Shown: positions 49,633-60,796, numbered from the stretch's first letter. The stretch is 64,000 nucleotides of DNA from Muraenolepis orangiensis (GCA_027704905.1 CM051022.1:18822768-18886767), one strand, 5' to 3'. The notes: generated from the sequence alone by a model not told the origin. Program-made: numbers and translations.

Positions 49633-49806
49633 ATGCAAAGAAAGATCAAGTCAAAACTCTCAATTTAAATGCACAACAATGCTTAACAAACTCATGACAG
49701 CCATTAAGTAATCAGTCAACAAGTGTGTGGAAACAAAATGCAACAACCAGCTCAACGAGACGCAACACTGAGACAAAACCAGCAAAGACAAATGAGTCTC
49801 ACTCAC

Positions 49807-50107
49807 CAATGACGTTCACTCCAAAATAAGTTGCCTTTCCAATTCCCTGCCCTCTGGTCGGTCCCAAATAGCAACACTCCCAGCAGTAGAGCCTCTTGTG
49901 GCTAGTAGAGCCCGTTAGCCACGGGTATCTTTCCCAGTTGCTAGCCTGAAAATGGCGAACATAGCCTGCTTTAACAACTTGATTCAGCTCAAGATTGTCA
50001 GGCGTCGGACGGCCTTTTTTAATAATGTCCATCTTTACATTGAATGGTCGTCTTGAAAATGGTTCCGACAATAAATCCGCAACGACATCATCTTCGCCTG
50101 TTGCCAT
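49807..50107 (-). CDS. First coding exon of a hAT-like transposase (TTF-type zinc finger), isolated
   Basis: Minus strand from ATG at 50107 to a GTGAGTGAG donor below 49807. It reads MATGEDDVVADLLSEP, then RRPFNVKMDIIKKGRPTPD, YVRHFQASNWERYPWL and LYCWECCYLG. The F-x(n)-W-x-x-YPWL and LYCWxC pattern resembles the TTF-type zinc finger found at the N-terminus of hAT-derived ZMYM/DUF4371-type proteins; this is by resemblance, not a search. No downstream transposase exons follow, so it is an orphan exon. A loss of about 75 bp shortens it relative to 53432-53803. Confidence 0.65.
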
Positions 50108-50867
50108 TTTGACGTAAAATCCTACGTAGAAACAACGTAGCACTACGCTAGATCCACTCTCACTCCAGCCAGTATACCTTCTAGCTCCCTATTGAGCTGT
50201 GGGGACATCTGAAAGAATACGCCCATTGGCTACAAATCACGACATGATTGGTTGATCAAATTGTCAATCCAAACGTACGCTCTCATTCAGTCTGAGGGCC
50301 AAAGTCATCGGGAATACTTTGGTTGAAGGATATTCTTCCCAGCAACCCAGAAAAATATCTGATTGGTTGAATGGTTTTTCCAACACAAAACCACTCAAAT
50401 GCGTAGTGCATGGACCGAGAAAGACAAACAAATCAACGTAACTGTAATATAACAGATAACAACACAGATACAATTCTCATTTAGTAATTTTATTAAATTG
50501 TATTACATTTGATTAAATTGTATTACATTTTATTAATACAATGCCAATGGTTCTCTCTTAGCCGAAATAACATTACACGTTGACGCCGGCGGTGAAGCTC
50601 CAGTTCCTCAAGTTCATCAATTCAATTAATTATATCTATCTATATATAGATATATATATATAGTTATATATAGATATAGCTATATATATATATTGATATA
50701 TATAGATATATATAGATATTGATATATACCTTTATCTATATCTCTGGCTCTGACTCCCTTTCCTCCTCCTCCTCCTGGTCACCCACTGCTGAACTTGGCC
50801 CTGGTGTGTCCTCGGGGATGGAGGCAACCAGGACAGGGGGAATGGTGGAGGTTGAGGAGCAGCAGTA

Positions 50868-50930
50868 CCAGTCAGTACACCAGTCAGTACACCAGTCAGT
50901 ACACCAGTCAGTACACCAGTCAACCACCGT
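50868..50930. repeat. 12-bp tandem repeat
   Basis: AGTCAGTACACC units, about five. In the first contig the equivalent at about 29938-29965 is collapsed and error-like. Confidence 0.85.
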
Positions 50931-52489
50931 CTGCATGAATATAAATTGTACTCCTGTGTGTTTCCATTGACAAGATCTAGAGATGTTCAACTACTATGCT
51001 ATAAAATGGCAATTCAGGCATATTTTTGCAAATGTATTGCAAATGTTGTTGATGTTTTTAACCACAAAGCCAATGTGTGTCTTACACCTCACTTAAAGCT
51101 CTGTAATACATTTCTAACACACAGGAATATTAGAAAGCTCTATAGTCTATCCCATTGACCAAACTAAACCACATGGTCCTCATCACGGTTCCCTGGAGCT
51201 GGTAGCCATTCTACCTCCTCACTCTTTTGGATGATTCGCCTTATATTTTCTCTATATTAAACCTTTTGTAATTGTATTGAACCAAACTACTCATTAAATA
51301 AATGAAAATCACTTTTATAACTCACCCTTAATACAAATTAATTTAAACTTGACATTGACAGTTATTGTGAATGAAAATAACTCACTTCTAGCAGTTTCAA
51401 AGGTTTTATTGTCATATGCACATGAATCAGGCGCATGCATGCATATAAGGCTCCGCCCACAAGTCAACATGGAGTCCGTGTCGGACTCGACTCAGCAACG
51501 TCCCGGTGTCTCTCTGGAGCCCTGGAGGTCCCGCAGCAACAACAAAACCTGATTGATTTATTGTTTTATCGGCCTCTTTAAGTGAGCATCATTGGTGAAT
51601 GAGACACGGTTCGCCACTGTAGTACAGTAAGTTGAAAGTACAAGTATTCAAACAATTTCTACCCAACAATGTACTTAGATGATCTACTTGGTAAAAGTGA
51701 TAAGAGGATGCGCTAGGAGGAAGGATCCGGGTAGTGTGTCCTGAGGAGACTCTGGAGGCGCATTGTTAAAGTCAATCATTTCAGACCCTTTCGCAGTAGA
51801 GAGATCATGATCCCCCTGATCATATTTACTTTACTTTCTATGTCAATATTGCATGTGATGTTGATAAAGACAAATTGGACATTGTGTGTTACTGTGATAT
51901 ATGCAGATCAACGTAAACATGAAACCTTCAGTGAAACCTAATGTGCATGTGTTAATTGATGTGTTTGTCACAGATTAATGGTACAATCCAAGAAATGAAT
52001 ACAAAAGAACATTTAATGTATTCTGTGTTTATTTTTCTTACATGGCCTATACATAACACCAGATCAGTTTGGACCCCAAACAAACTGATCTATTGCCATA
52101 GAAGGAGGCAGGGGTGTGGAAAAACCCTCTTGGAGGAAGAAGTCCTCAGAGGACCCAGACTCTCTGGGGTGTCCCATCCACCTGTGGGCTGCCAGCTGAC
52201 CAAGGCTGGCTCTCCCGGGTGGAGCTTCAGCTGTAATGTTCGGCCGCTGGATGTGCTGGATCCAAAAGCTCCCAAAGAAGCCCAGCTGCTGCTCTGTGAG
52301 GCGAGGGAGGGTGGGCAGCCTAAAGATGCCACCAGACAGGGATACAGGCCCCCGCACCCCGTCTCTAGAGGGTCCGGGCCGTGCCCCATCACCCTGACAA
52401 GGACGGTTAGGGTCTTCCCAGACTCCCCAGTGGTGGCAAATCTGTCCTTCCAGACTCCTCAGTGGCATGATCAAGAATCATACTAATTG

Positions 52490-52690
52490 TTTGTGTGGTT
52501 TAAGTCCCCCCAGCTCCTCCTAGCAAAAACTGTGGAGGTGTCCTTGAGGAAGACACCCTAACCCTAACTGCTCCCCTCTGTATAAATAGCTGCCCACTGC
52601 TCCCAATACTAGGATGGGTTAAATGCAGAAAACACATTTCACTGTATGTTTACATGTATGTGACCAATAAAGAGGAATCAATCCTCCAGA
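52490..52690 (+). repeat. SINE/LINE tail-like repeat
   Basis: Contains GTGTCCTTGAGGAAGACACC, CTGCCCACTGCTCC, GGATGGGTTAAATGCAG and GTGACCAATAAAG, a sequence order common in fish retroposon 3' ends. It includes two and a half CCCTAA units, not a telomere. Confidence 0.6.
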
Positions 52691-53431
52691 TTTGTTGTTA
52701 GGATGTCCTTGATCTGCAACAGAGGCCGAGTGCCAAGCTCATTCCCCCTGAGCGACGTCCAGGAGACTCTTGCCCAGAAATTCAAACTCCACACAGATGT
52801 GGGGACCGTCCCATCCTCCTTTGGGTTGCCAGGAGATACAGGCACCTGTACCCTGTTTCTGGAGGGTCCAGCCTGCGCCCCATCACCCTGACTGTCCTCC
52901 TGAGGGGTCTTAGCCAGTGGTGAAGCGTCAGGGCCTTCAAGGTATTCAGAGAAGACCCTGGAACTCTCAGATGAAACCAAAAAATCGAATTAATTGTATT
53001 AATAAAATGTAATACAATTTAATAACATTTAATACAATTTAAATAAAATGAATAAATTAATCGTATCTGTGTTGTTATGTTATATTACAGTGTTACGTTG
53101 ATTTGTTTGTCTTTCTCGGTCCATGCACGACGCATTTGAGTGGTTTTGTGTTGGAAAAACAATGCAACCAATCAGATATGTTTCTGGGTTGCTGGGAAGA
53201 ATATCCTTCAACCAAAGTATTCCCGCTGACATTGGCCCTTAGACTGAATGAGAGCGTACGTTTGGATTGACAATTTGATCAACCAATCATATCGTGATTT
53301 GTAGCCAATGGGCGTATTCTTTTAGATTTCCCCGCAGCTCAATATGGAGCTAGAAGGTGCAAGGTGGTGGCTGGCGCGAGAGTGGATCTAGCGTAGTGTT
53401 ACGTTTTCTACGTTGTTTTTTTTACGTCAAA

Positions 53432-53803
53432 ATGGCAACAGGTGAAGATGATGTCGTTGCGGATTTATTGTCTGAACCAATTTCAAGACGACCATTTAAT
53501 GTTAAGATGGACATAATTAAAAAAGGCCGTCCAACACCTGACAATCTGGAGCTGACTCAAGTAGTTAAAGCAGGCTATGTTCGCCATTTTCAGAGTAGCA
53601 ACTGGGAACGATACCCGTGGCTAACGGGCTCTACTAGCCACAAGAGGCTCTACTGATGGGAGTGTTGCTATTTGGGACCGACAAGAGAGCAGGGAATTGG
53701 AACTTATTTTGGATCTGAAAAGCGATCATCTTTATGACCTGATGGTGGTCGAACCATCCAGAAGGACAGGAGAATGGATTTGGTCTTCAAGTGAACATCA
53801 TTG
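53432..53803 (+). pseudogene. hAT-like TTF zinc-finger exon with a nonsense change
   Basis: Plus-strand counterpart of 49807-50107, from ATG at 53432 to the donor GTGAGTG at 53804. The codon that is TGC (Cys of LYCWEC) in the left arm is TGA at 53654-53656, which removes a zinc ligand and stops the frame. A further frameshift follows the Cys block. No later exons are seen. Confidence 0.68.
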
Positions 53804-53984
53804 GTGAGTGACACTCATTTGTCTTTGCTGGTTTTGTCTCAGTGTTGCGTCTCGTTGAGCTGGTTGTTGCATTTTGTTTCCACACACTTGTTGACTGATT
53901 AGTTAATGGCTGACTTGGGTTTGTTAAGCATTGTTGTGCATTTGAATTGAGTTTTGACTTGATCTTTCTTTGCATCGCTTAACG

Positions 53985-54195
53985 TGAAAAGACTTAACGT
54001 AACTAAGAGTTACAAAACCACGATCAATAATCACCTAATTTGCATATGTTTTGTCATTAGCACTTTCACGTTTTCACTTTCATTTTGACAGGTGAAAGTG
54101 CTAATGACAAGACATATGCCAGAGACATTTGGTGATTATTGATCGCTATTTTGGAACTTAAAGTTCCAAAGTTACGTTAAGCCTTTTCACGTGAA
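53985..54195. repeat. About 200-bp imperfect hairpin, right-arm copy
   Basis: Opposite orientation to 49425-49632. Confidence 0.85.
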
Positions 54196-54430
54196 GCGTG
54201 TTAGACTGGCCCTTTAACCGATAGCCTGTGTGTGGTGGTCTGTGTTGGTCTGTTACTTCACTACATGGACACTGCTTTACAACTATGGTACACTTGGGAA
54301 TTGGCTGCGACAATCTGATCTTCCTAAATGAGATAAGGCATAAAGTGACTCCTCCGTGACGTCCGTCTGACTAGAACAACTGAATTTTCGAATGGTGGTG
54401 GTGATGGTGGGGGTGGTGGTCTACAGCATG

Positions 54431-54489
54431 GAGAACCACCGTTTCCCGGGAAACGGTGGTTCTCGCACTCACACAGTGCGAGAACCACC
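54431..54489. repeat. Compound palindrome with two overlapping hairpins
   Basis: 54431-54464 is a perfect palindrome of 34 bp (17-bp arms, centre CCCGGG). 54455-54489 is a second hairpin with a 15-bp stem and CACAC loop. They share GGTGGTTCTC, so only one can form at a time. Confidence 0.93.
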
Positions 54490-54850
54490 ATTTCAGCGAG
54501 AACTTTGATTTTCCCGTGCTGAGTTATAGTTCCTGCGTTGATTGTGAGGGGAGGAGCAAACATACTGGTTCACACAATATAAGGGACGAGCAAACTGGTT
54601 CACACAACACAGGTGAGGAGAAAATATACAGTAAGTTGACTGCTTTGTGGTAATTCTCTCATTTGAAACTGACCTATTATAGGTATATTATACTGTATAT
54701 AATTAAGTACCTGACGCAAACTGGATGATTGATTGAGTCCCTAGGTAAATACGTTTATATGTTTCATATAATCCCTTTATATGTTCAATGTACATGATTG
54801 AAAATCTATACCATTTTTGTTTTTTCATGGTTACACCTTTCCATTTTCAG

Positions 54851-56609
54851 GCACTCAATTCCTTTAAGCCACCAACACCTGCCAAAGGACCCAGCTCTCA
54901 CAAGATGTCACCACCACCCTTTGGCTCCCGCACCCGCAGCCTGGTCTTTGGTCTGGGTGTCGGCATCATCAATGCAGATGCCATCATCACCAAGCCAAGC
55001 TGCCAAGTGGTCACCAGATTTTGCGTTGCATAATGTACAACTGTGATTCACAACTGCATGCCAAGCGACCAGGTTTGAACGGAGCATTGTCTCGGTTTCA
55101 GGCAGCCAATGTCGTTTTGGAGCAGGTGAGGCCATTTTATGGGAAGGCCAATATCCCAATGGTGAGCGATCGTCGTGCATGCGACAAAATGTTGGCCCTT
55201 GTCGACGCTATCAACAAGTTGAGTAACATTCCCCAGGCCAGGCGCTCCAGTGAGGCTACAGACTAGTGGATGCTATGGAGCACAGGCTGGACTCCACATT
55301 CCCGCTGTGGTCTCCAAACGCCAAGCAGCTGATCAGCAATCCGGAGGACATTGGTTTCCTGGCCAGCATGAAGGGCGACAGAGTAGCCACATTTGGAGCG
55401 CTTGATACCAAGCTGAAATCCAAGGTGAAGCGGCGACAGGAGCGCGAAGCAGCCCAGCAGACACACCTGACCAAAGAGCAGCAGGAGATGACAGCGACAT
55501 CCAGCATGGTGGTGTTGGAAAGCAATAGTGAAGAGGATTGCAAAGCCGATGAACCCACCCGCAAGCGTAAGAAGACATCTGATATCCTCAGCCGGCCGAG
55601 TCTTGTGTCACTGGCTACACGGTTGAAGATCACACCAATGCAGCAGGCTGCCTTCACCCGCGGCCTGATCGAGGAGTCAGGTGGCAAAGGTCTCCACATC
55701 CTATTCAACTATATAACTATACAGACCGAGCGCGGCGCCACATGCTGGAGGCCATCAGTGAGGAACAGCACCAGCAGTGGATACCACCTTCCATGTGCAC
55801 CCTGCACTGGGACAGCAAGTTGACACCGAAGCTCACTAATGTGCGCCAGTTGGAGGAGCGTCTGACGGTGGTGGTCGGTGATGCGGAGCAGCTCAAACTG
55901 CTTGGTGTTCCAGCCTATATGAAGGGAACTGATGAGCCATGTGGAATGATCATCGCCCGGCTGACATGCAAGCTGTTGCAGGGGTGGTGCTGCACCGATC
56001 AGGTTGTCAACATGTCAACGAGCCCTGCACAAGGCACGATGGATGGCCAAGCTGCTGTACACTCTCAAGCTGGCCTTGATGGAGCAGCACATTGCGTTGC
56101 TTCCACAGGGGACCATCACTACGTTGCAGCAGGTGCTGAAGATTCGGGCGTTTGCCAACTTCATCACGCACATCTACGCAACGTGGTAGCTGACCTGCGA
56201 CGCAGCCGTAGATGCTGCATGGAATGACCTTACACTCTACCACCACCTGTATGCGTACAAGAATGTTGATGAGGGCATTGCAGCATCAGCAATCAAGGCA
56301 CTGGAACGGCACCTATGGTACCTGACAGGCGAGATGCTGCCCCTGGCACTCTTCAGCACCAAGGTGCCAGTTGGCGAGCGACGTGCACTTGCAGATGCCG
56401 GCTGACCTCCCCATGCGAGCCCCACAGCTCCGCTTTGGCACTGGCTTCGGCAAGCCGAAGTTTCCAACCCCCAACTCACATCAGACTTTGTGGTAGCAGC
56501 CAGGAGCGAGGAGCACCTGCAGAATGTGCTGCAGGCAGTTGAGCAAGTTCTAAACAGCCAAATCTGCGCCACTGTAAGCGCAAGCTGGACCAGGATTCTT
56601 GAGACATCC
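54851..56609 (+). pseudogene. Degenerate transposon-like gene of an uncharacterised family
   Basis: The plus strand carries one protein in pieces across frames: a piece from a splice acceptor at 54850 (SFKPPTPAKGP, LVFGLGVGIINADAI), then YNCDSQLHAKRPGLNGAL to 55266, HRLDSTFPLWSPNAKQLISN to about 55700, TLHWDSKLTPKLTN and ERLTVVVGDAEQLKLLGVP to about 56030, then KARWMAKLLYTLKLALMEQ, HIYATW, HLWYLTGEMLPLALFS and a tail to 56609. I recall similar proteins scattered through invertebrate and fish genomes as presumed transposon genes. The FDTTxSNTG-like motif I would expect after VVNM is missing. At least three frameshifts and several stops make it non-functional. Confidence 0.6.
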
Positions 56610-56779
56610 TAAAAACTATTTCAAAGTTGTGATTGTTGTTCTTGAATAAGTAAATGTTCTATTTAAAATAAATGGTGTTCTAATTTTTAGAGATTGCCTA
56701 GGAAAACACCCAAAACAAGGCTGGACGTAAACAGCGGGAGAGGAAGCGGAGATATAAACCATATCTCCCTTCCATCACC

Positions 56780-58399
56780 ATGGGGAACGTGAGGTCGCTA
56801 GCGAACAAGATGGACGAGCTAGCGGGCCTGGTGAGGACCCAGCGGGTGTACCGGGAGAGCAGCGTGCTTTGTTTCACGGAGACGTGGCTCCATGAGGACA
56901 CCCCGGACTCCAATGTTACCGCGGACGGCTTTCTGACCGTCCGGGCGGACAGGACGCACAGGGAGAGTGGTAAGAGGAAAGGTGGGGGACTTGCTATTCT
57001 TGTTAACAACAAGTGGTGTAACCCTGGACATGTTACTGTGAAGGAACGTGTGTGTAGCCCGGACATTGAACTGCTGGCCGTGAGTCTGCGGCCATACTAT
57101 CTGCAGCGAGAGTTCTCCCACGTGCTTCTTCTTGTTGTTTACATTCCACCGTCGGCAAACGTGGCGCTCGCGTGTGACGTCACCCACTCCGTCGTCGCGA
57201 GACTTCAGACACAGCACCCAGAAGCATTCATCGTGATATCTGGGGACTTCAACCACGTGACTCTGGCTGCAACACTGCCCACCTTCAAGCAGTTTGTGGA
57301 CTGTCCCACCAGGGAAAACAAGACACTGGACCTGCTGTATGCCAATGTTAAGGAGGCATACAGCGCCACCGCCCTTCCTCCTCTTGGAAGGTCAGACCAC
57401 AACCTCATCCACCTTCAGCCCCTGTATAGGCCTCTAGTCCAGCGGCTGCCTGTGACCATAAGGACTGTGAGAAGATGGTCACAGGAGGCCGATGAGGACT
57501 TGCGGGGCTGCTTTGAGTCAACAGACTGGGATTTCCTCTGTGATTTGCATGGAGAGGACCTTGATGATCTCACGGAATGCATAACAGGGTACATCAACTT
57601 CTGTGTGGACAGTGTTGTTCCCACAGAGACTGTACGCTGTTTCCCCAACAACAAGCCGTGGGTCACCCGAGACATCAAGGTCCTGCTCAATGAGAAGAAG
57701 AGGGCCTTCAGAGATGGGGACAGGGAGCAGATGAGGCGGGTTCAGAGGGAGCTGAAGGAGAGGATCCAGCAGGGCAAAGACAACTACAGGAGGAAGCTGG
57801 AGCACAAACTTCAGCAGAACAACCTGAAGGATGTGTGGAGTGGCATGAGGAGCATCACTGGCTACAAACAACCTGGTAGCCAGACAATAGGGGGGGGTCC
57901 TGACCAGGCCAACGAGTTGAATTTGTTCTTCAATAGATTCAATGAGTGGGCTCCGGTCTACCCCCCGTCCCCCAGCTCCTCTACAACCATTCCCCTCCAG
58001 CCCCCCAGCCCTGCTGTCCCCCCTCCCCCACCGTCCCTCTCCAGCGACAACATACCTGTTCTCTCTCCCCCACCACTACCACTACCTCACCCCTCCCCCA
58101 TCAACACAACAGTGACTCTTCCTGCCCCCACACATGGCACACAGACCTTCACAGCTGAGCAGGTGAGGAAAGTGCTGTGCAGGCTCCACCCAGGCAAGGC
58201 TGCAGGTCCTTACGGCGTCAGCCCGAGGGTCCTTAAAACTTGTGCTGCCCAGCTGAGTGGAGTCCTGCAGTACATCTTCAACCTGAGCATGAGACTGGAG
58301 AGGGTCCCTGTGCTGTGGAAGACATCCTGCCTGGTGCCGGTTCCGAAGAAGGCACGTCCCAGCACCTCTAACGACTACAGACCTGTCGAAGTCCTTTGA
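56780..58399 (+). CDS. LINE ORF2: endonuclease and start of RT (broken downstream)
   Basis: 539 codons. Endonuclease blocks: NVRSLANKMDEL, CFTETWLHEDTPD, VRADRTHRESGKRKGGG, VVYIPPSANV, VISGDFNHV and LGRSDHNLI. A linker follows with WSQEADEDLRGCFESTDW, a Pro/Ser-rich tract (about residues 395-455, probably unstructured) and the RT start HPGKAAGPYGVSPRVLK and NDYRPV. It then shifts frame and stops at 58399. The PYG where the family has PDG/PDD is unusual. The frame continues elsewhere at 58541. Confidence 0.85.
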   Translation: MGNVRSLANKMDELAGLVRTQRVYRESSVLCFTETWLHEDTPDSNVTADGFLTVRADRTHRESGKRKGGGLAILVNNKWCNPGHVTVKERVCSPDIELLAVSLRPYYLQREFSHVLLLVVYIPPSANVALACDVTHSVVARLQTQHPEAFIVISGDFNHVTLAATLPTFKQFVDCPTRENKTLDLLYANVKEAYSATALPPLGRSDHNLIHLQPLYRPLVQRLPVTIRTVRRWSQEADEDLRGCFESTDWDFLCDLHGEDLDDLTECITGYINFCVDSVVPTETVRCFPNNKPWVTRDIKVLLNEKKRAFRDGDREQMRRVQRELKERIQQGKDNYRRKLEHKLQQNNLKDVWSGMRSITGYKQPGSQTIGGGPDQANELNLFFNRFNEWAPVYPPSPSSSTTIPLQPPSPAVPPPPPSLSSDNIPVLSPPPLPLPHPSPINTTVTLPAPTHGTQTFTAEQVRKVLCRLHPGKAAGPYGVSPRVLKTCAAQLSGVLQYIFNLSMRLERVPVLWKTSCLVPVPKKARPSTSNDYRPVEVL

Positions 58400-58540
58400 G
58401 AGGCTGGTCTTGTCGCTTCTTCGGCCCCTGGTCAGATCATCGCTGGACCCTCTTCAGTTTGCCTACCAGCCGAAACTGGGAGTGGAGGACGCCATCATCT
58501 TCCTGCTTCATCGTGCCTACGCCCACTTGGACAGAGCACT

Positions 58541-59050
58541 GTGAGAATCATGTTTTTTGACTTCTCCAGTGCGTTCAACACCATCCGGCCTGTCCTGCTG
58601 GGGAGTAAGCTGACGGCGATGAAGGTGGACTCTTCCCTGGTTTCCTGGATCATAGACTATTTGACGGGTCGTCCACAGTTTGTCAGAATGCAGGACTGTG
58701 TGTCTGACACTGTGGTCAGCAGCACTGGTGCTCCACAGGGAACGGTTCTTTCCTCATTCCTGTTCACCCTATACACCTCAGACTTCCAGTTCAACTCTGA
58801 GTCCTGCCACCTGCAGACGTTCTCGGACGACTCTGCAGTTGTTGGTTGTGTCAGCGAGGGAAACGATGACAGGGGCGTAGACTCCTTCGTTGAGTGGTGT
58901 GAGCTGAATAGTATCCTTGACAACAACTCTCACCCTCTCCACCAGGTGCTGACCTCATACAGAAGCACCTTCAGCAACACTCATTCCACCCAGGTGTACT
59001 ACAGAACGCCACAGGAAGTCCTTTCTTCCTGTGGCCATCAGACTCTATAA
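58541..59050 (+). pseudogene. LINE RT palm remnant with C-terminal deletion
   Basis: Reads RIMFFDFSSAFNTIRP (first catalytic Asp), STGAPQGTVLSSFLFTLYTSD and FSDDSAVVG, where the usual FADD box is FSDD. After WCELNS it jumps to VYYRTPQEVLSSCGHQ, so the thumb is lost. Confidence 0.82.
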
Positions 59051-59517
59051 TTCATCTACCTCGGGTCGTGAGAGGGACAGTGGAGACTCAGTGACCTGAA
59101 GTCAACGCACTGTTATTATTATTTTTTGGTCAACGCACTGTTAAATCCTCTCAATGTAATTGTTGCACTGTAAATTCAATTTCACTTTTCACTTTTCACT
59201 TTTTCAGTATTCATCTGAGTTATTTATTATTATTCTATTACTGCCAATTTGCACTATACGTATTGTTGTGTATTGTATATACCTACGTATTACTGTAATA
59301 ATACTGTAAATTGTGCAATTCATCTATCAATACATTTAGATTTCATTAGAGTTCATTTAGTTATATTTTGTTTATACTAGTTTAGCTTAGTTTAGTTTAT
59401 TGTTATTTAGTTTTTAGCTTTAGGTATTAGTATATTTTGTGTGCATTTATTCCCCCTGTTTCAACTGTTGCACCTTAATTTCCCTCGGGATAAATAAAGT
59501 TATCTTGAATCTTGAAT

Positions 59518-59679
59518 ACGGCCCATTTTCATATTTTCACATGCTTGGTTCTACCTCGAAATCTGAATGAATTTTCCCAAAACTATGCAAAAGTCATTTT
59601 TATCTGTGTCCGAACTAAATGCAACCCCAGACAGTTTGATATGTTGAGATTTTAATTTAGCATTGCAATTTGATGCACC
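59518..59679. other. Short spacer between LINE and kinase gene
   Basis: AT-rich; a minus-strand ATTAAA (59651-59656) lies just past the kinase stop codon and could serve as a weak polyadenylation signal. Confidence 0.35.
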
Positions 59680-60747
59680 CTAGCCTCTGTGTAGCAACTC
59701 TGGAGTAACAGCCCTGAAGTAACAGCTGCAGAAATTCTTCTTTGCGAGGTTGAAGAACGTCTTCACGGTCCACTTCTTCCTGTTTTTTTTGGTGCCCGTG
59801 GTTGGCTGGACTTCCACAGTCTCAATCGACACCTTACAGGAAGTTGGAGTTATGCATGAAGTGCTGCAAAATCAAAGATCAAGAGAAAACATTTTCTGAT
59901 TCGTAGATTTTGCAATTCAATCAACCGATCCACCAATCTTGATGAACAGTCAATGAAACTCAGGTGATGAATCAGAGGAACTGCAAAAATCAATAAACAT
60001 GTTCAATTTACTCTTTTTATATTGCCTTTGCAATATCCATTGCTACACACAGGTGGATTATAAATGAATACATTCACATCGTAAGCTCAATATGGATCGT
60101 CCTAAATGGCGAGCCTTTAAAGTAAGTAAGTAATATTGGTTTAAAGACTTGATGTGAACTCAACAGATTAGAACCGACCTGGGAAGCATTAGACAGTGAA
60201 CGGCACACTTACTAGCTGTCAGCGTCTGAGGAATTAGCCCTGGACACATCGAAGCAGCCGTTGGGCCCCACACTGGGCTTGGGACACCGGTTTTTGGGCT
60301 GGACCAGTTTGGCCCCACACTCGGGGCAACAGTTTTTGGGGTGCCTCACAGTGGCCAAACACTCGGGGCACCAGTTTTTGGGCTGGACCAGTTGAGCGGG
60401 CCTATCCTGGTAGATGAAGGGATGGTCCAACATTTCGCGAGGTGAGATGCGCTGGTTGGGATCCAGCTGGAGCATCCTCTTCATCAGATCCGTGATGCTG
60501 GCCGCCCTTGGGTCGTCTGACACATTTCCTACCTTCGAATGAAAAGTGAAATTTAGTTTTAGACGAACGATGGGACGAAAAATGGTCACTTCATTAAAGT
60601 CCACAATGTTAATGGATAAACCTACCTTGACAACATTGTCCAGCGAGCGGCAGGTTGATGAGGATATTCCCACTTCTCCATACTCCTCAGGGGACTGAAA
60701 AAGAGCCTCTGTATTAGATAATGGGGAACTTGCATCCTTACAATGTG

Positions 60748-60796
<49 letters not shown>

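Larger units (their letters stand above)
49205..50541 (-). repeat. Left arm (about 1.3 kb) of a large inverted repeat
   Basis: Reverse complement of 52996-54426. The arms share the TTF-type exon, the 200-bp hairpin and the outer GGTCTACAGCA end. Homology stops on the inner side at TTATTAATACAAT. Confidence 0.88.
50542..52995. other. Interior of the inverted-repeat unit; no recognised gene
   Basis: Contents: TA-rich microsatellite (about 50640-50735), a 12-bp repeat (50868-50930), an ORF of 27 codons at 51470, a SINE/LINE-tail-like repeat (52490-52690) and two mutually similar blocks at 52330-52400 and 52826-52895 (both contain GATACAGGC and CCCCATCACCCTGAC). The frame at 51956-52486 is open on the plus strand for 176 codons, and the opposite strand is also open. 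I do not recognise either product. Confidence 0.55.
33568..53527. repeat. Second version of 12570-32567 (likely unmerged overlapping contig or haplotig)
   Basis: Same order, same orientation and near identity, offset 20998 at the start. It begins mid-minisatellite in the same unit register as 12570. Differences include point changes, a 29-bp insertion at 41767-41795, one 16-bp unit fewer at 39271 and a loss of about 75 bp at 49819. Confidence 0.9.
52996..54426 (+). repeat. Right arm of the large inverted repeat
   Basis: Inverted relative to 49205-50541. The outer end is GGTCTACAGCA at 54426. A direct-orientation copy of its inner part, extended inward to about 52914, begins at 63563. Confidence 0.88.
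56700..59517 (+). mobile_element. Rex1/CR1-like non-LTR retrotransposon, second type, broken
   Basis: Starts around a basic KQRERKRRYKP stretch and runs through endonuclease and RT to a 3' UTR ending with two ATCTTGA units at 59503-59517. It has a frame break with loss of the ALTS block near 58395 and an internal deletion after CELNS near 58915 that removes most of the C-terminus. An inverted copy of its 3' UTR is at 63318-63562. Confidence 0.88.

Noticed and set aside
51956..52486. 176-codon plus-strand frame as a real gene
   Set aside because: The opposite strand is also open, the first contig breaks it with indels, and no family or splice structure is recognised; kept only as an unassigned stretch.
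52550..52575. Interstitial telomere repeat (CCCTAA)
   Set aside because: Only two and a half units, inside a common SINE/LINE-tail-like repeat.
55256..55708. 150-codon minus-strand frame opposite the transposon-like pseudogene
   Set aside because: The plus strand carries the conserved protein blocks; this is its shadow.
60210..60214. TAG at 60212-60214 as the kinase stop codon
   Set aside because: It overlaps a strong donor (GTAAGT); splicing TA to C at 59863 gives an open exon of 60 more codons with a basic tail, so the stop is at 59680-59682.
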